From Lunularia cruciata (lineage: Eukaryota > Streptophyta > Marchantiopsida > Lunulariales > Lunulariaceae), in the NCBI GenBank assembly GCA_948567375.1, contig OX419760.1:15748001-15812000 (forward strand): a stretch of 64,000 nucleotides of DNA, in the 5' to 3' direction. Made by a program: the position numbers and the translations under genes. Below the pieces are notes generated by a model, which saw nothing but the letters and a program-made list of their open reading frames with translations, did no database searches and was not told the origin of the DNA. Of the stretch, positions 24,685 through 37,605 are shown piece after piece (position 1 is the first letter of the stretch; each line of letters opens with the position of its first letter).

Positions 24685-24760
24685 AGAAAAGGGCGAACGC
24701 GTAGAAAACACGAAGGAGGGGAAGACCCCATCAAACCGGAGAAAGAGAGACAAAAGAGAA
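24685..24760 (-). repeat. Solitary LINE 3' tail, minus strand
   Basis: The reverse complement reads the family 3' UTR (TTTGATGGGGTCTTCCCCTC... TTTTCTACGCGTTCGCC). It lies 40 bp before the 5' end of LINE copy 1, in the opposite orientation. Confidence 0.65.
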
Positions 24761-24798
24761 GCATGAAAGAGCAATGAGATCCGAGGGAGGTGCGAATT

Positions 24799-26464
24799 GC
24801 AAACTAGCTCAGTAAGCAAGGAAGGTGCGAGTGAAAAACGGACGTGGTCATAGAATCAGGAGCCAAGGTCATGCAAAGAATGATAAAGAATAACGATCTG
24901 GAATATATACTTGAAATTGGTATCGTAGAAGAGCTCTACAATCAAACTACCTTTCCTCTTGTAAAATGAGAGGAAGGAGAAACTTGTGTTTTTACTTTTA
25001 CTTTTGAACTTGCTACCTAACATAGACTATGGAGTTTGGAACTTTGGAATGATTAATCTGGAGAGCGTAGAGACGGGAGAGGAGAGGGAGAGATGTGAGA
25101 AGAAAGATATACATTTTCTGAGTGCTCTCTAGCATACAACACTTAAGTGAATAATTTATTCTGTTTGGTTTTCAATTTTGGTTCCATTGGTACCTAGATT
25201 GAAGACTATAGAGAATTGAGTAGAAAGTTATAAGGATTTTTAGGTTTTTTAGGGTTTAGAGTGATCACTACACATTCAGAGTGATGGGTTGGGAATTTTC
25301 ATTTCTAATCTCTTCGTTTTCATGATTGATTCCATAGGAATTTAGTTTGAAAGTTTTGAGATGGAAATTGAAAGTTATGGGAGTTTATAGTTTTTAGGGT
25401 TTGGAGAGATTAGATTTTTTCATGTGAGTTTGGATGTGAGGGGTTGTGGTTTTGCAGTTATGGGGAGATATGGAGAGGAGCATCATGTGGTACTCTTGTT
25501 ATTCTTGTGTTAGCCATGGCTACACCTCCCCATATAGGGCCCCTAGAGTGGTTCGGGATACACCATGCCCGGTGTGACACCGACGCTTTATCTCGCAAGG
25601 GGTAAAGACCCATGTGTGAAGGATGAACAAGTACTATGATTGGACCACTTTGGATTCTCATGTGAGGCAAGCGACCACATCTACAATAGTGAAATTTGGG
25701 ATTATGCACGCTTCTTCTATCCCTTTGTTGACCGTTCCAAGGATACCGATCGAGTCATAGGAGTGGTTAGCTTCTCATGCGGGTTGCATTTTGGGTTATT
25801 TGAGACTAGTTTTCCATGTCCACATCTATTTATAGGCTACCCCATAGGATTGTTTGGCACATGATCAGTTGGACGAGTTAGCATGGTTCCTATTCCTCTT
25901 ACTCAGTTGATAGTGTCTTTGTTATGCTAGAGGAGGACATGCAAGGCATGTAGAGATGGTTGCTAGATTTCATGATTCTAAGCAGAGGATTGGGCAGCCC
26001 TATAGGAGGAGTCTATTAGAGCTACATGTTTTAGGAAATAGGTTTTGCCACATGATACCATAGAGTCCACTCAATTACAACAATGTATGACATTGGATCA
26101 AGCAAAAGAGTTAAATAGAGCAGCACAAGTACTACACTCTTTGTCCATGGCTAGTCCTATTCATGAGACGATCTCTTCTCTATGCTCACTACATCCTATG
26201 GCAGGAGAAGGATTACCACTAGAGGTCTTAGATTATCAACCTGAGCAGCCTTTATGTCTTGATAGATCACTTTTTGCATAAGCATTGTGCATTATCCCTT
26301 GCCTTTCCTCAAGAGGCTTGTCAAGGATGGTATATGAGCATTTTAGAGATTCCTTTCATGCAAATGATCCTTCTAGTGGTTTTACCAAGTTGTTTCAAGT
26401 GGTTGCAACTGTAGTAAGAGGAAACATTCTTGTGTTTGTTAGTTGGGTGTTAGGTTACCAAGTT
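24799..26464 (+). mobile_element. LINE copy 1: 5' UTR and N-terminal third
   Basis: Parallels 26468 to about 28175 over its whole length: roughly 700 bp of 5' UTR, then an ORF probably starting at the ATG at 25516, a degenerate C2H2-like finger region (TPCPV, GVKTHV), and the pre-RT region encoding SLCSLHPMAGEGLPLEV and CLSSRGLSRMVYEHFRDS. It stops where copy 2 continues into the reverse transcriptase, and copy 2 begins within a few bases, so the two form a head-to-tail partial dimer. Several stops are present. Confidence 0.75.
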
Positions 26465-26467
26465 TGA

Positions 26468-29400
26468 CCAAACTAGCTTAGTAGGCAAGGAAGGTGCAAG
26501 TGAAAAATGGACGTGGTCATAGAATCAGGAGCCAAGGTCATGCAAAGAATGATAAAGAATAATGATCTGGAATATATACTTGAAATTGGTATCATAGAAG
26601 GGCTCTAAAATAAAACTACCTTTCCTCACGTAAAATGAGAGGTAGGAGAAACTTGTGTTCCTACTTTTACTTTTCAACTTGCTACCTAACATAGACTACG
26701 GAGTTTGGAACTTTGCAATGATGAGTTTTCAAGAGTTTGGGAGAGTGTAGGGATGGGAGATGAGAGGAGATAGAGATATGTGAGAGGACAGATATATATT
26801 TTCTGAGTGCTCTCTAGCATATATCACTTAAGTGAATAGTCTATTCCGTTTGGTTTTCAATTTTGGTTCCATTGGTACCTAGATTGAAGACTATAAAGCT
26901 GAGTAGAAAGTTATAAGGAGTTTTAGGTTTTTTAGGGTTTAGAGTGATCACTACACATTGAGAGTGATAGGTTGGGAATTTTCATTTCTTATCTCTTGGT
27001 TTGCATGATTGAGTTCCATAAGAACTTAGTTTGAAAAATTTTGAGATGGAAATTGAAAGTTATGAGAGTTTATAGTTTTTAGGGTTTGGAGAGATTATAT
27101 TTTTTCTTGTGAGTTGGGATGTGAGAGGTTGTGGTTTTTTAGGTATAAGGAGATATGGAGAGGAGAATCATGTGGTACTCTTGTTATTCTTGTGTTAGCT
27201 ATGGCTACACCTCCCTATATGGAACCTCCTAGAGTGGCTCGGGATACACCATGCCCAGTGTGGCATCAACACTTTACCTTGCAAGAAGTAAAGACCCATG
27301 TAGGAAGGATGAAAAAGTTCTATGATTGGACCACTTAGGATGGTCATGTGGGTGAGCGACTACACCTACAATAGTGATTATGCACGCTTCCTCTATCCCT
27401 TTGTTGACCATTCTAAGGATATCAATCGAGTTGTGGGAGTGGTTAGTTTCTCAAGTGGGTTGCATTTTGGGGTTATTTGAGACAAGTTTTCCACATCCAC
27501 ATCTATTCCATAGGCTACCCTGTACTCTCTATGATGAAGCTAGATAGGCTTTTGGTCTACCACTTGATCGTTTGACACGTGATCCCTTGGACAAGTTAGC
27601 ATGGTTCCTATTCCTCTTACTCCCTTGATGGAGTCTTTGTTATGCTAGATGAGGACATGCAAGGCATAGAGAAGTGATTGGTACATTTCATTGATTCCAA
27701 GGAGGAGGATTGGATGGCCCTATAGGAGGAGTCTATTAGGGTTGCATGTTTTAGGAGATAGGTTTTGCCATATGATATGAAAAAATTCACTCAATTACAA
27801 TGGTATAGGACATTGGATCAAGCAAGAGAGTTTAGTAGAGCGGCACAAGCGCTACAACCTTTGTCCATGGCTAGTCCTACTGATGAGACTATCTCTTCTC
27901 TATGCTCACTACATCCTATGGCAAGAGAAAGATTACCACTAGAGGTCTTAGATTATCAACCTAAGGAGCCTTCATGTCTTGATAGATCACTTTTTGCACA
28001 AGCATTGTGCATTACTCCTTGCCTTTCCTCAAGAGGCTTGTCAAGGATGGTATATGAGCATTTTAGAGATTCCTTTAAGGCAAATGATCCTTCTAGTGGT
28101 TTTATCGAGTTGTTTCAAGTGGCTGCAATAGTAGCAAGAGGAGACATTCCCATGTTTGTTAATTAGGTGTTAGATGCTAGTTGACTTCTTGCAATGGAGA
28201 AGGACACATGGAGCATTAGACTGATTGCTATTGCAGATATCATTTTGCATTTGATTAGCCACACCATTGTTCTTTAGCATTGTTTTCACTTTTGACAGCA
28301 CCTCAGTCTACACCAATTTGGAGTAGCTACACCTAGAGGATGTGACGTTATATCTCTAGACATTAGGCACTCCTAGATATCCATCTGGAGTGGGTCATCC
28401 TATAGGTGGATGTTGATAATGTTTTTAATAGCATTTTATGAGCATCCATCTTTATAGAGCTTAAGGAGGCTAGTGGATCCTTGGCAAGTCTTATTCCCTT
28501 TGTGCGGTCTTTGTATGGCTCTCCTACTTCCCTTTGCTACCAGTATGGTTTTTCATAGGAGAGAGTCACCATATTGGAATCAACTATGGGTATGTGTCAA
28601 GGAGATTCTTAGGGGGCCCTTTATTTGTCATGGCTCACTTTAGGGCTCTCTTATCTACTACTTTGGCCATGCCATGTTGTGTATTTCCCTCCTTGGTAGA
28701 TGATATATACATCATGGACCTTGTAGATTAGATTAGACAAGCCTTTGACCACTTGACTACCAAGTCACATATAGTAGGCTTGAAAGTCAAGGTGTCAAAG
28801 TGTGGGGCATGGTCCTCTTTAGGTATCCTACCCACCTTGAGCTTCCAGAGGGGTGTATCACATCTATAGATGGACTCTTGGAGTGCATCATGTCCATCTT
28901 GGAGTACCAATAGGGTGTGTCACATCTATAGATAGACTATGTGTTCTTGGAGTGCCAATAAGATCCAAGGATTGTATCTCGCACTCCTTAGATGCTACCC
29001 TTGCAGAGGATGTTTTCCATGTGGATGACCTTTTGTTACTAGGAGATTCGAAGGTAGCATTTGGTATACTCTCCTCTAGTATTTCTTGTTGACTAACTTA
29101 TTGTAATACTTTGAGGACAAGAGAACTCTCCAAGAGAGATACAAGAGAGAAAACACAGCTTCACTCAATTATTTGATGCACCAAAAAAGCACATTCTCTT
29201 TATTATATAGCAAAGGAGATCCTTTCAAAGGAAGCTTCACCCTTGGATCAAATACATAGATTGGTGACCTGTCAGCAAGCTCCATCCTTGGATTAGTTGT
29301 TTGGATGGGTGACATGTCAATCCTTGTCCTATCTAGTTGGTCAAATAGGTTTGACCAAAGGGAATCTTTAGGGAATCTTCTTATATGGAGCTCAAAATCA

Positions 29401-31100
29401 CTTGGATGAGGTAACATTGGAAATCTCTCAATGAGACAAATCATAGGGGGGAGAAGGCAAGCATCTTTTTCCTAAATGGGGTAGAATGTTTTCATTTTCA
29501 AGGCCTAATTCATTTGTTTATGCCTCCAAAATTGATTTTAAAGTTTTCAAGCTATTTTTGGCTCTTGCTCTATTAGTAGAAGTAATATTTTGGTGACACC
29601 TCTATCTGATCTTCCTAGCCCATTGTACACAACATCCTTCTAGATGTTACCAAGCCAATTTTCACCTCCAGATAATATATCTAGCTACTTGTGTTACACT
29701 TACCTCCTCTATACAGTTCTCTCCTCCTTGACCTTCCTATCACATTTGAGGGCATTTGATAGGAGGATTATGAGAGTCCTTGGTGATATTATTAGACCAA
29801 GGACATTTGAGTGTGTGATAAATGATTTGGCATATAGTCAGACATCTCTACCAATCTCATGTGGAGGAGTTGGCTTGCTATCTATGGTGGAGATGGCACT
29901 TGTAGCATTTTTGGGTAGTTGAGCTCTCTTAATATCCCTACTTTCGTCTTGTTTTGTGGTGATTGATAGGCCAGTTTTGGTGACTTATATGACAGAGGTA
30001 GAGGAGTAATCTTGTTCTCTCCATATGTTATTGAAGTAGACAAGAGATAGTCTATCCATATAGGCACACAAGGACCTTCCATCTTTTGTTTTATTATTGT
30101 TAGATTGGACTAGAGGTTTATAGTCTTCCTTGATGGAGTGGTAGTGCTAGCATATGTACATTCTCTCTTAGTTGACTTGTCCATTCCTTAGGCTACTAGA
30201 GCACATCTTTGCTCTTGCTTTGGCAAGGGTGTTGGCTCTTGGATCCTTGCTCGACCATGCATTAGGGCATTTTGACTCATATCACCTACTTTCTCTATAG
30301 GTTTTGCTTAGGTTTGGTCCACCCATCTGCATCTTCATTACTCACTTATGAGTGTGGTTCTACACTAGATGCAACAGCAGTCCATATGACATGGTGTCCT
30401 TTTGGAGGATAGAGGATAACTACACATGATGCTATTAGGGATATAATGTTTGCTATGGTATGAGAGAGTGGATATTTGGCTTGCAAGGAGCATTTGTATG
30501 CTTTGCAAACAACATGTTTTAGTGCAGACTTATACTTGGTCCGAGATGATCAAGTGATAATAGTGGATGTTGTGGTTATGGACCATATGCGTGATGCAAT
30601 TTCTTAGGGAGTGATTCCCCATCCCCTTGGATGGATAGCGAGTGCAGCAATAGCTCACAAGGTCTCCAAGTATAGGGGTATGCAACAAGGTCACCTCTTT
30701 GTTCCTCTAACCTTGGAGTTATATGGAGCAATAGACACAACATTTGACACATTTGTCATGGAGTGTGCAAGAGCTTATTATGTTTGGCACCAAGGGGTGC
30801 CACTCTCACTCTCATACTTTGTAGCATATTTTAGACAACATGTGTCCACTACTCTATAGAGGGCAATGGTTGGTGCAATCCATAGGAGAGCAATCACATT
30901 AGGTGATGTTTCTTCAGATGCTCCAATTGTTTGTAGACCATACAACTTGCATAGCTTGGATATCTTAGGTGCAATAGGGTAGATTTCTCATATCAAATAT
31001 ATTGGGGCTTAACACCATTTTACCTTTGTTGTCTTACACTTGTATGGCTTTATGGGTCTTCCCAACCTTAGTGTTTTTCTACACAATCACCCTTTCTTCA
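26468..31100 (+). mobile_element. LINE copy 2, nearly full length, R2-like
   Basis: About 4.0 kb once the solo LTR inside it is removed. Order: 5' UTR (26468-27200); probable start ATG at 27201 (an upstream in-frame ATG lies at 27114); finger-like TPCPV..H...VKTHVGR; the pre-RT block (27765-28166); RT motifs (RLIAIAD region near 28200, VDVDNVFNS near 28405, QGDS-GGPLFVMAHFRALL near 28598, LVDDIYI near 28690); post-RT FDRRIMRVLGDIIRPRTFEC; C-x-C...H-x3-C zinc motif near 30345; and an endonuclease-like region with the K-x-x-K-Y motif (HKVSKYRGM, near 30655). Stop TAA near 31010, then the family 3' UTR. No apurinic endonuclease domain was seen. The single ORF with C-terminal zinc motif and restriction-like nuclease is the R2-clade plan. 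Multiple stops make this copy inactive. Confidence 0.75.
29102..29698 (-). repeat. Solo LTR inserted in LINE copy 2
   Basis: Starts TGTAATAC and ends GTTACA. It matches the chromovirus LTRs throughout, with a single copy of the segment duplicated in the complete element. It is flanked by CTTAT and CTTAC, a nearly perfect 5-bp target duplication. LINE coding sequence (post-RT region) is interrupted exactly here and resumes after it, so the LTR arrived after the LINE and then lost its internal part by LTR-LTR recombination. Confidence 0.85.
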
Positions 31101-32744
31101 CATAGACTATTGAAGGTGACATTTTACAAAGCAGGTGTACAAAAAGTGTCATGCATCAATTTTTGTTTTGTTCACGTATCAGGTTTTTTGTAAAGAGACA
31201 CTTTGCTTTATAAATCTAGCAATTTATTCTCAATTTTATCTCTACTTTTCTCCTTAATGCCATAAATTGGGTATTCAATGTTTATATAGTAGTTGAAATA
31301 TTATCAACCAATCAATATATTGATTTTACTTGATCATTTTCAAAGAATTATATCCATCCACTCTTTCTCCTTGATAATAGCACATATTCTACTCCATATT
31401 CAATATGGAGCACAATTGTCCATTGACATTCCTCTAGATGCCTCTCCAACTCTGTTCAACCTTCAATACTTGCTCTACCTCGGGGTTGAGACCTCCAAAT
31501 CAGATTTCTATCAACTCTTGAAGATCTCTCCTACAATTGGTTAATCTCCAAATTTTTCATCAAATGCCACATTGAGAGAATGAAGACCTCTAAATCCCTA
31601 ATTTGGGAATGAGTTCCCAAATCCAACCCCAATTTTTTCTTTTCAATTCAATTCATAACATCATGACCTCTAATTTCACATCATTCAACCTTGATTTCAC
31701 CTCTTTTAACAAATTGAGAGGATTTACTTGACTAAGATTTTATGTTCTTACTTACTTCAACGGTGATATTACATCAAAACTTACCTATTGTTCTCTCAAG
31801 ATTCAATACATAAACTAAGATATTGAATACCTTCTTGATCACTTCATTGTATAGATACAAATATTTCATGATTATAATATAACTCCATGTTATTTTATAC
31901 ATATCCAAATATATTTTGACCTCAATATCATAGTTATCTTAGCTTCTTTTGTATTTTTTTAATTATATATTCATAAGTGGATAAGCTATGGACTCATATC
32001 TTTGCTTGATTGTTGAACATGTACAAGTAGAGTTGATTAACTATCAAGAATTTATCTTAGAGGTATCCTTTTTTTATTATCTCTTAATAATTTAATAATA
32101 TTTATTTTTACTTCATCTTTATTTTTGATATATATGTCAAGTTACTTAAAAATTATTTTTTAGATGATTTGACTTTTTTTAAGTCTTTTTCTTCATATTA
32201 CCTCATTTTAGCATATATGAAACCTTAAATCAAATTAAATTGGATCATTAAAAAATTTGATATATATTATGGACAATTAAGTTGAGTTTATCTCAAGTTT
32301 TTTTAAGAATAATAGCTTAATTTTAGTTGAAAACAAAGAAGATGGTACTATAAGAATATATGACTCAAAGTCATGTTCATATTAAGTCATGGTCACCTAG
32401 CCTTATTTGAATAGGTTGAAATAGATGAGAAAGAAAGTGAAAACAATGATTATTCAAAGTATACAAAAAAACTCTTAAGAATTGGTTGAACTTAAAGATA
32501 CAACCTTATTGTGTGATATTGGAAAATTAAAATTGAGGTATAGAGAAAGTGATATATGATTATTATACAAGCTAAGTATTTTATGCTTTGAGACCCTTGA
32601 GTGTTAATTGCACTTAAAATAATTTTGCATGAAGCAAAACTTAAGAGCAAAAATCTTGTGAACTCTTCTTCTAGCTCAAGTTAAGCATCCAAGTTCAAAA
32701 AGAGATAACTCAGTTATGACTACTTATGGTGTAAATTTTTTTTC
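31101..32744. other. No gene seen
   Basis: AT-rich sequence with no supported feature. An open frame at 31293-31544 has no recognisable content. Confidence 0.4.
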
Positions 32745-32990
32745 AAAAGTTGTTTTTTTTCTCTCCCTTAACACAAGGAAATGGTAGGATAATTGCTTGT
32801 TTGGAAAAGAAAACTCTCAATTGAAGTTTCTTTTGGAGTTGTGCTTGTACATCTAATGGTACAAAGGAAACAAGTACAAAGTCAAAGGCACTTTGAAGGA
32901 AGAATGCAAAAGGTGTCAATTCCAAAGAGTGGTCAAAAACAATGAACACAAGTACAAAGGTTCTTTTGACCCAAAGGCCCAAAAACTAAA
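32745..32990. repeat. Dispersed repeat, copy 1 of 2
   Basis: Similar to 42920-43160 in the same orientation, sharing GGTAGGATAATTGCTTGTT, GGAAGAATGC and AACTACAAAGGG/AAGTACAAAGGT blocks in the same order and spacing. The family is unknown; it may be untranslated sequence of an LTR element, since a gypsy fragment follows at once. Confidence 0.6.
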
Positions 32991-32999
32991 AAATCTTTA

Positions 33000-34120
33000 A
33001 TGATGGAGATGGTGTTCTTGGATGATATTTTAATCTATAGCGAGATGGATGCAAAACACATGAATCACATACTAGAAGTCCTAAGACAATTTCATCAATG
33101 GAAGTTTTACTACAAGAAGTGAAAGTGTGTCTTTTGGTAGCAAGAAGTTACATTCTTGGGTCATAAGGTCTCATAAGAAGGATCAAGATGGAAGAGGAGA
33201 AAATCAAGGCCATTCCTAATTGGCCTACTCCAAAGGATGTCACAAAAGTGCGGGTTGACAAGTGTAGATTGACAAGTTTGTACAGATAGTTCATCCACTA
33301 CTATGCTTATGTGGCTACATCATTGACCAATCTCTTAGGGAACGCCTCAAGCTTTTAGTGGACCACCAAGCACAAAGAACCTTTCATGTAATTGAAGCAT
33401 ATGGTGTCCTCATGACTAATCCTTCAACCATATGATCCTCATTTAAGCTTGATTTTGATACCTCTAAATTTACCATTAGAGCGGTGTTGTAGCAAGAATT
33501 TCCAGATGGGATACATCTCATTGCCTTTGAGACTTGCCAACTAAATACCAAAAAAATTAGTCTGCTCAAGATTGAGAACAACTATCAATGATATATGCAA
33601 CCAAGGTATGGAGACATTATCCCTTTGGGAAACAAGTGATCATGCAAACCAATCACAAGCCTTTGTTGCAAACATTACATTTGGAGCACATGAAGAGTTG
33701 ACATCATTGATGGGAGGAACATCAAGCTTGAGTACAAGCCTAGCAAATTCCATATCATCTCCCATGCCATATCACAAAGACCAAATTTGAATACCCTTCT
33801 TGAATCTCTCATCACGGCAACAATTATGATAGTGTCAATTGACTCAAAGGTCCAAATCAAGTTTAGAACCTCTTTACAAAAAGATCACTTCTTTCAATTG
33901 GTGCTAAGTCATGTTGTAGCATATGACAAGGAGTACAAGATCTTTTCACTCAAAGAGGGACTTCTATGTCGTGAGAGCCGCAAATATGTTCCAACTTAGG
34001 TGATCTATGCTTGGTGCAACTTCAAGAGACAGATGACTTACTAATTGTGGGACACATGGGAGTAGACAAGACCTTGAGTACTCTAAAATAACAATGGTGG
34101 TGGCCAAACATGGCATGTGA
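33000..34120 (+). mobile_element. Ty3/gypsy fragment (RT to integrase)
   Basis: Plus-strand remnant with the RT active-site block (FLDDILIYSE near 33015), the RT thumb (QWKFYYKK, VTFLGHKVS), RNase H (to about 33700) and the integrase zinc-binding start (HMGVDKTL near 34050). It is nearly identical in places to the minus-strand element at 2012-6040 (for example around 33095 versus 3080), so they share a family. Both ends are lost, there are many breaks, and it is a fossil. Confidence 0.8.
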
Positions 34121-35152
34121 AGTTTGATACTTTATTCGGGAAGTACATCTCATATTCTTCATACTTCCACAATGATCACAATGACAATGTTGATCAGTGT
34201 TGTATCAACTTGACCAACGTTGATCAACATCAGATCCTCTTGGATGGCCATTTGCACATTGTGGAGATGAGAAAAATAATTCTTGAATGTCACCTTACAA
34301 CCTAGTTGAATGATGAGATCAGGACAATGTTGATGTGCATATTATTTGTAGCAATCTTGAGCAACAAGGAGATGAGATTTGGCTTTTTCTAAGGAGTGAG
34401 ATATTGTGTACAAGAAGGTGGAATTATGAAGAATATGAGATCTACTTGTCCTGAATAAAGTCTCAAAATTCACATGCCAAGATCTACTTGTCAAGTTCAA
34501 TATTGGTCACGTTGGTGCATTCTTGATTACCCTCTTTTGGGAATCAAATTTGCCCAAGAGGTTAAAAATGAAACAATAGATAGTCATCATAATGACACTT
34601 TTATCTCATTTTTAGTCAATTCCAACATGTATTCTTGAGGGATGACCCGTTCTTACCAAATATACTATTAGTTCATCGACATTGCACTATCACAAATGCT
34701 AAAAATTGTTAATAACTATTAGTGTCATGCAAGTATGTACATAAGAATTGAAGTTCTTTTTAGATATCTAAATAATGAAGGTATATAAATGATATTATCT
34801 GAACGTGAAAATGGATAATGATGATTTGTATGATACTAAAATTTTTATTTTCACATAACAATATTCAAAAGCAAGGAGTTCTTTTAGAAATATAAATCAT
34901 GAAGATGGAGCTAATTACATCAATCTATGAGTGGATGATGAAGACATTAAAATTATGGAAGCTCTTGTAAGTAGAAAGGAGTATAAAGGCTTATTGTTTT
35001 GGAATGAGATTCATATTAAGCTCCTTACACTGAAAATTTCCATAATAAGAGAACACTTGAATTTCTAGATATTGAGGCCAAATTCACTATTGAAGAGTGT
35101 AATATTTATTCATATAAGATCTGGAAAGATGATAATTAAGAGAGGAGTGATG

Positions 35153-35153
<1 letters not shown>
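34121..35153. other. No gene seen
   Basis: AT-rich sequence after the gypsy fragment. A short stretch near 34165-34230 repeats GTTGATCA-type words. Nothing more is supported. Confidence 0.35.
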
Positions 35154-35185
<32 letters not shown>

Positions 35186-35208
35186 TAATAATAATAATAA
35201 TAATAATG
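35154..35208. repeat. (AAT)n microsatellite
   Basis: About 18 trinucleotide units with a single ATG interruption near 35183. Confidence 0.95.
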
Positions 35209-35985
35209 GGCTAATTTTGTAATCCACTATAAGTATAATTAAATTCATCCTGAATTTAATTATTTAGATATATAGATCTCTGTCTTTATATCTAATGGAT
35301 TAAATTAAAGGGTAAAATATGTCCAGTATTTTGATAATGAGCTAATAATAAGGAAAAACTTAATAAAATCCTAAACTATAGACTATATTTGATAACCTTA
35401 TCAATTTTTTTATTTTTTTTAATGGTTACCTTTTAGGCTAACACCGTTACAAGAACAATTACAGAGAATATACTATATTATATATTTTCGGGTGAACCAT
35501 GGAAAGAGATAAGGAATCCTCGTACAATCACTCTAGTCCCATGCAAATCGCGATCCATACGGTTCATTGGATTTCAACCCCACATAGGTTTAGGGCTATA
35601 TCTAGACGTAATATGAACTTTTGGAGATTCCTTTTGTGAATACAGGTCAAACCAAAACGGACTATACTAAACTACAAAGGTTTAGGACTATTGCATGTTC
35701 TTTCATGACAAGAAGTGAAGAGCTTTCAGGCGAGTCTTTCCAAAAGGAAGAATATAAGTAGGGACGTTAAGATAAAATGATACAAAAACATATATGCTCC
35801 TATTGTATTTATTTTCTTCATTCTTGTCAATAATAATCTGTTGGGATCATTTTGGCTTCCCCTCGACTGTCAACTTATTTCCATGTCAACTACTTTTAAT
35901 CTCACGTGTATTTATCAACAATAACCGGCTCTGGCGATCCTTAGTTGCGGATGGGCCTATGGCAGATTCAAATGTTACGGGTGGG

Positions 35986-36015
35986 GTTAAACACCTTGCG
36001 ACCAAGGTGTTTAAC
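35986..36015. repeat. Perfect 13-bp hairpin with CGAC loop
   Basis: Arms 35986-35998 (GTTAAACACCTTG) and 36003-36015 are exact reverse complements around a 4-nt loop. It lies in a local GC-richer patch. No U-run or Helitron-type CTRR end follows, so no class is assigned. Confidence 0.85.
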
Positions 36016-37369
36016 ACTGGAGGGACAACACAGGAGACTGCCCTTGCCCCGTCAGGGACTATGGCCTCCTATATATATATATGCAACTTCTCGGAATCCT
36101 GCGCTTGTAAGATAACTGCACTTTTCACATTGTCCGCAGTGAGAATGTCCTACAGATTATGAAGCATGGAATAAATTGCACGTAAGCGTGTTCTCCAAGT
36201 CCAGAGCACTGTCGAGAGTTACACTTATGTAACTTGCAGTTATTGAGAGACTGTAGATATCATTCTGCCCGATTCATGAGTATCTTTTTCTATCTGGATA
36301 AAACAAGCTACATGGTTATTATAAATACATTGTAAGAAATTCTCCACCTGCGGACTACTGTAATCTCCTTTGTTCTATGTTGTTGATAAATTATAGAACT
36401 ATTCACATAAAATTATAAGGCTACATAATCTAGATTGACTTCCAGGATCATAACGAGGTGTAGATTCAAGGACTAAGTTTTTGAAATCGACCAATACTTC
36501 TTAAAATTGCTAATCTTCAATTTAGATTATATATTTGTCTAATAGGATCAAAAGGATTGTTACTTATTATGAAAATTTGAACGTATTTTTATGCTATTAT
36601 AAAGATTGTAAGAAGTATATGAACTAACTTGTATTGTCTCCTTGTAATTAGGTGGTTGATAATTTAAGAAAATATAAAAATTACGAAAATAAGCTACCTC
36701 ATCCACGTTAACTTTAAGAATCACTCAAAGGATGTTAAAATTAGAAGAAAATTTTTTTATAGCTTGTACATCTGGTTTTATAAAACGCTTTATATAACAG
36801 TTTATATTTATAGTTCCCGGAAATAACCGCTTTGACTTAGATAATATCTTCCATAATGAAAGAAAGAATTTAGTTTCCTTGGATCTCGTATCCTGATCTG
36901 ATCTTAAATCCTAAAAATTCTTGAACTTAGTTCCAAAGTTCTTATGTACAATTGCTTACGGACTTGTGCAGGTAAAGCACTCTGTTCACTGATCACCCAA
37001 GAGTAATATTCTTCAAATTGATCCGTACCAAAAGCACTGGAGGTACGTCAGATCACCTAATAGACAAGAGTCTGGCAAAACCCCTGTATGTACGTCAGGT
37101 GATCTGATGTAACAGATTGAATTGGCCCTAATCTTGAAGGATTAACGTTAATTACTGTGAATTAGTGAATCGGTGTTTCCTCTCTCTTCAAATTAAAAAC
37201 CGAATATCAAGTTAGAGAAAACCCAGTACCTAGAGGTATGACTGGATTGAGGATTTGTAAGTGTATGTGTGTGTGATGGACTGAATGAAATAATGGATGT
37301 AAACCCCAAGAGTTGAAAGGTTGGAAAAATAATAAAAATCACTTGCAATGAAAATCTTGTTGTGGTTGT

Positions 37370-37605
37370 GATATATTAATAAAAATTCCAATTTATGAAG
37401 AGTGACAAACCATTCTATGCATTCACAATGGTAAAAGTAATTCGGAGAATCTCTAAGTTGCCTACACCGAACAAATCACATGCAATAAAACCCTTATTGT
37501 GCTAGTAGGATATTAGAAAATTTTCCAATTATGATTTGGACAGACCATTCTATGCATTCACAAAGGTAAAAGTAATCCGGAAAATCTCTAATTTCTCTAT
37601 AGTGA
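37370..37605. repeat. Two-copy tandem repeat, about 135 bp
   Basis: 37370-37465 and about 37505-37605 share AGACCATTCTATGCATTCAC-like and GGTAAAAGTAAT(T/C)CGG blocks in the same order, with about 85% identity by eye in the core. Confidence 0.6.

Noticed and set aside
35986-36015. Helitron 3' hairpin
   Set aside because: No CTRR end follows within the expected distance and no matching 5' end was seen.
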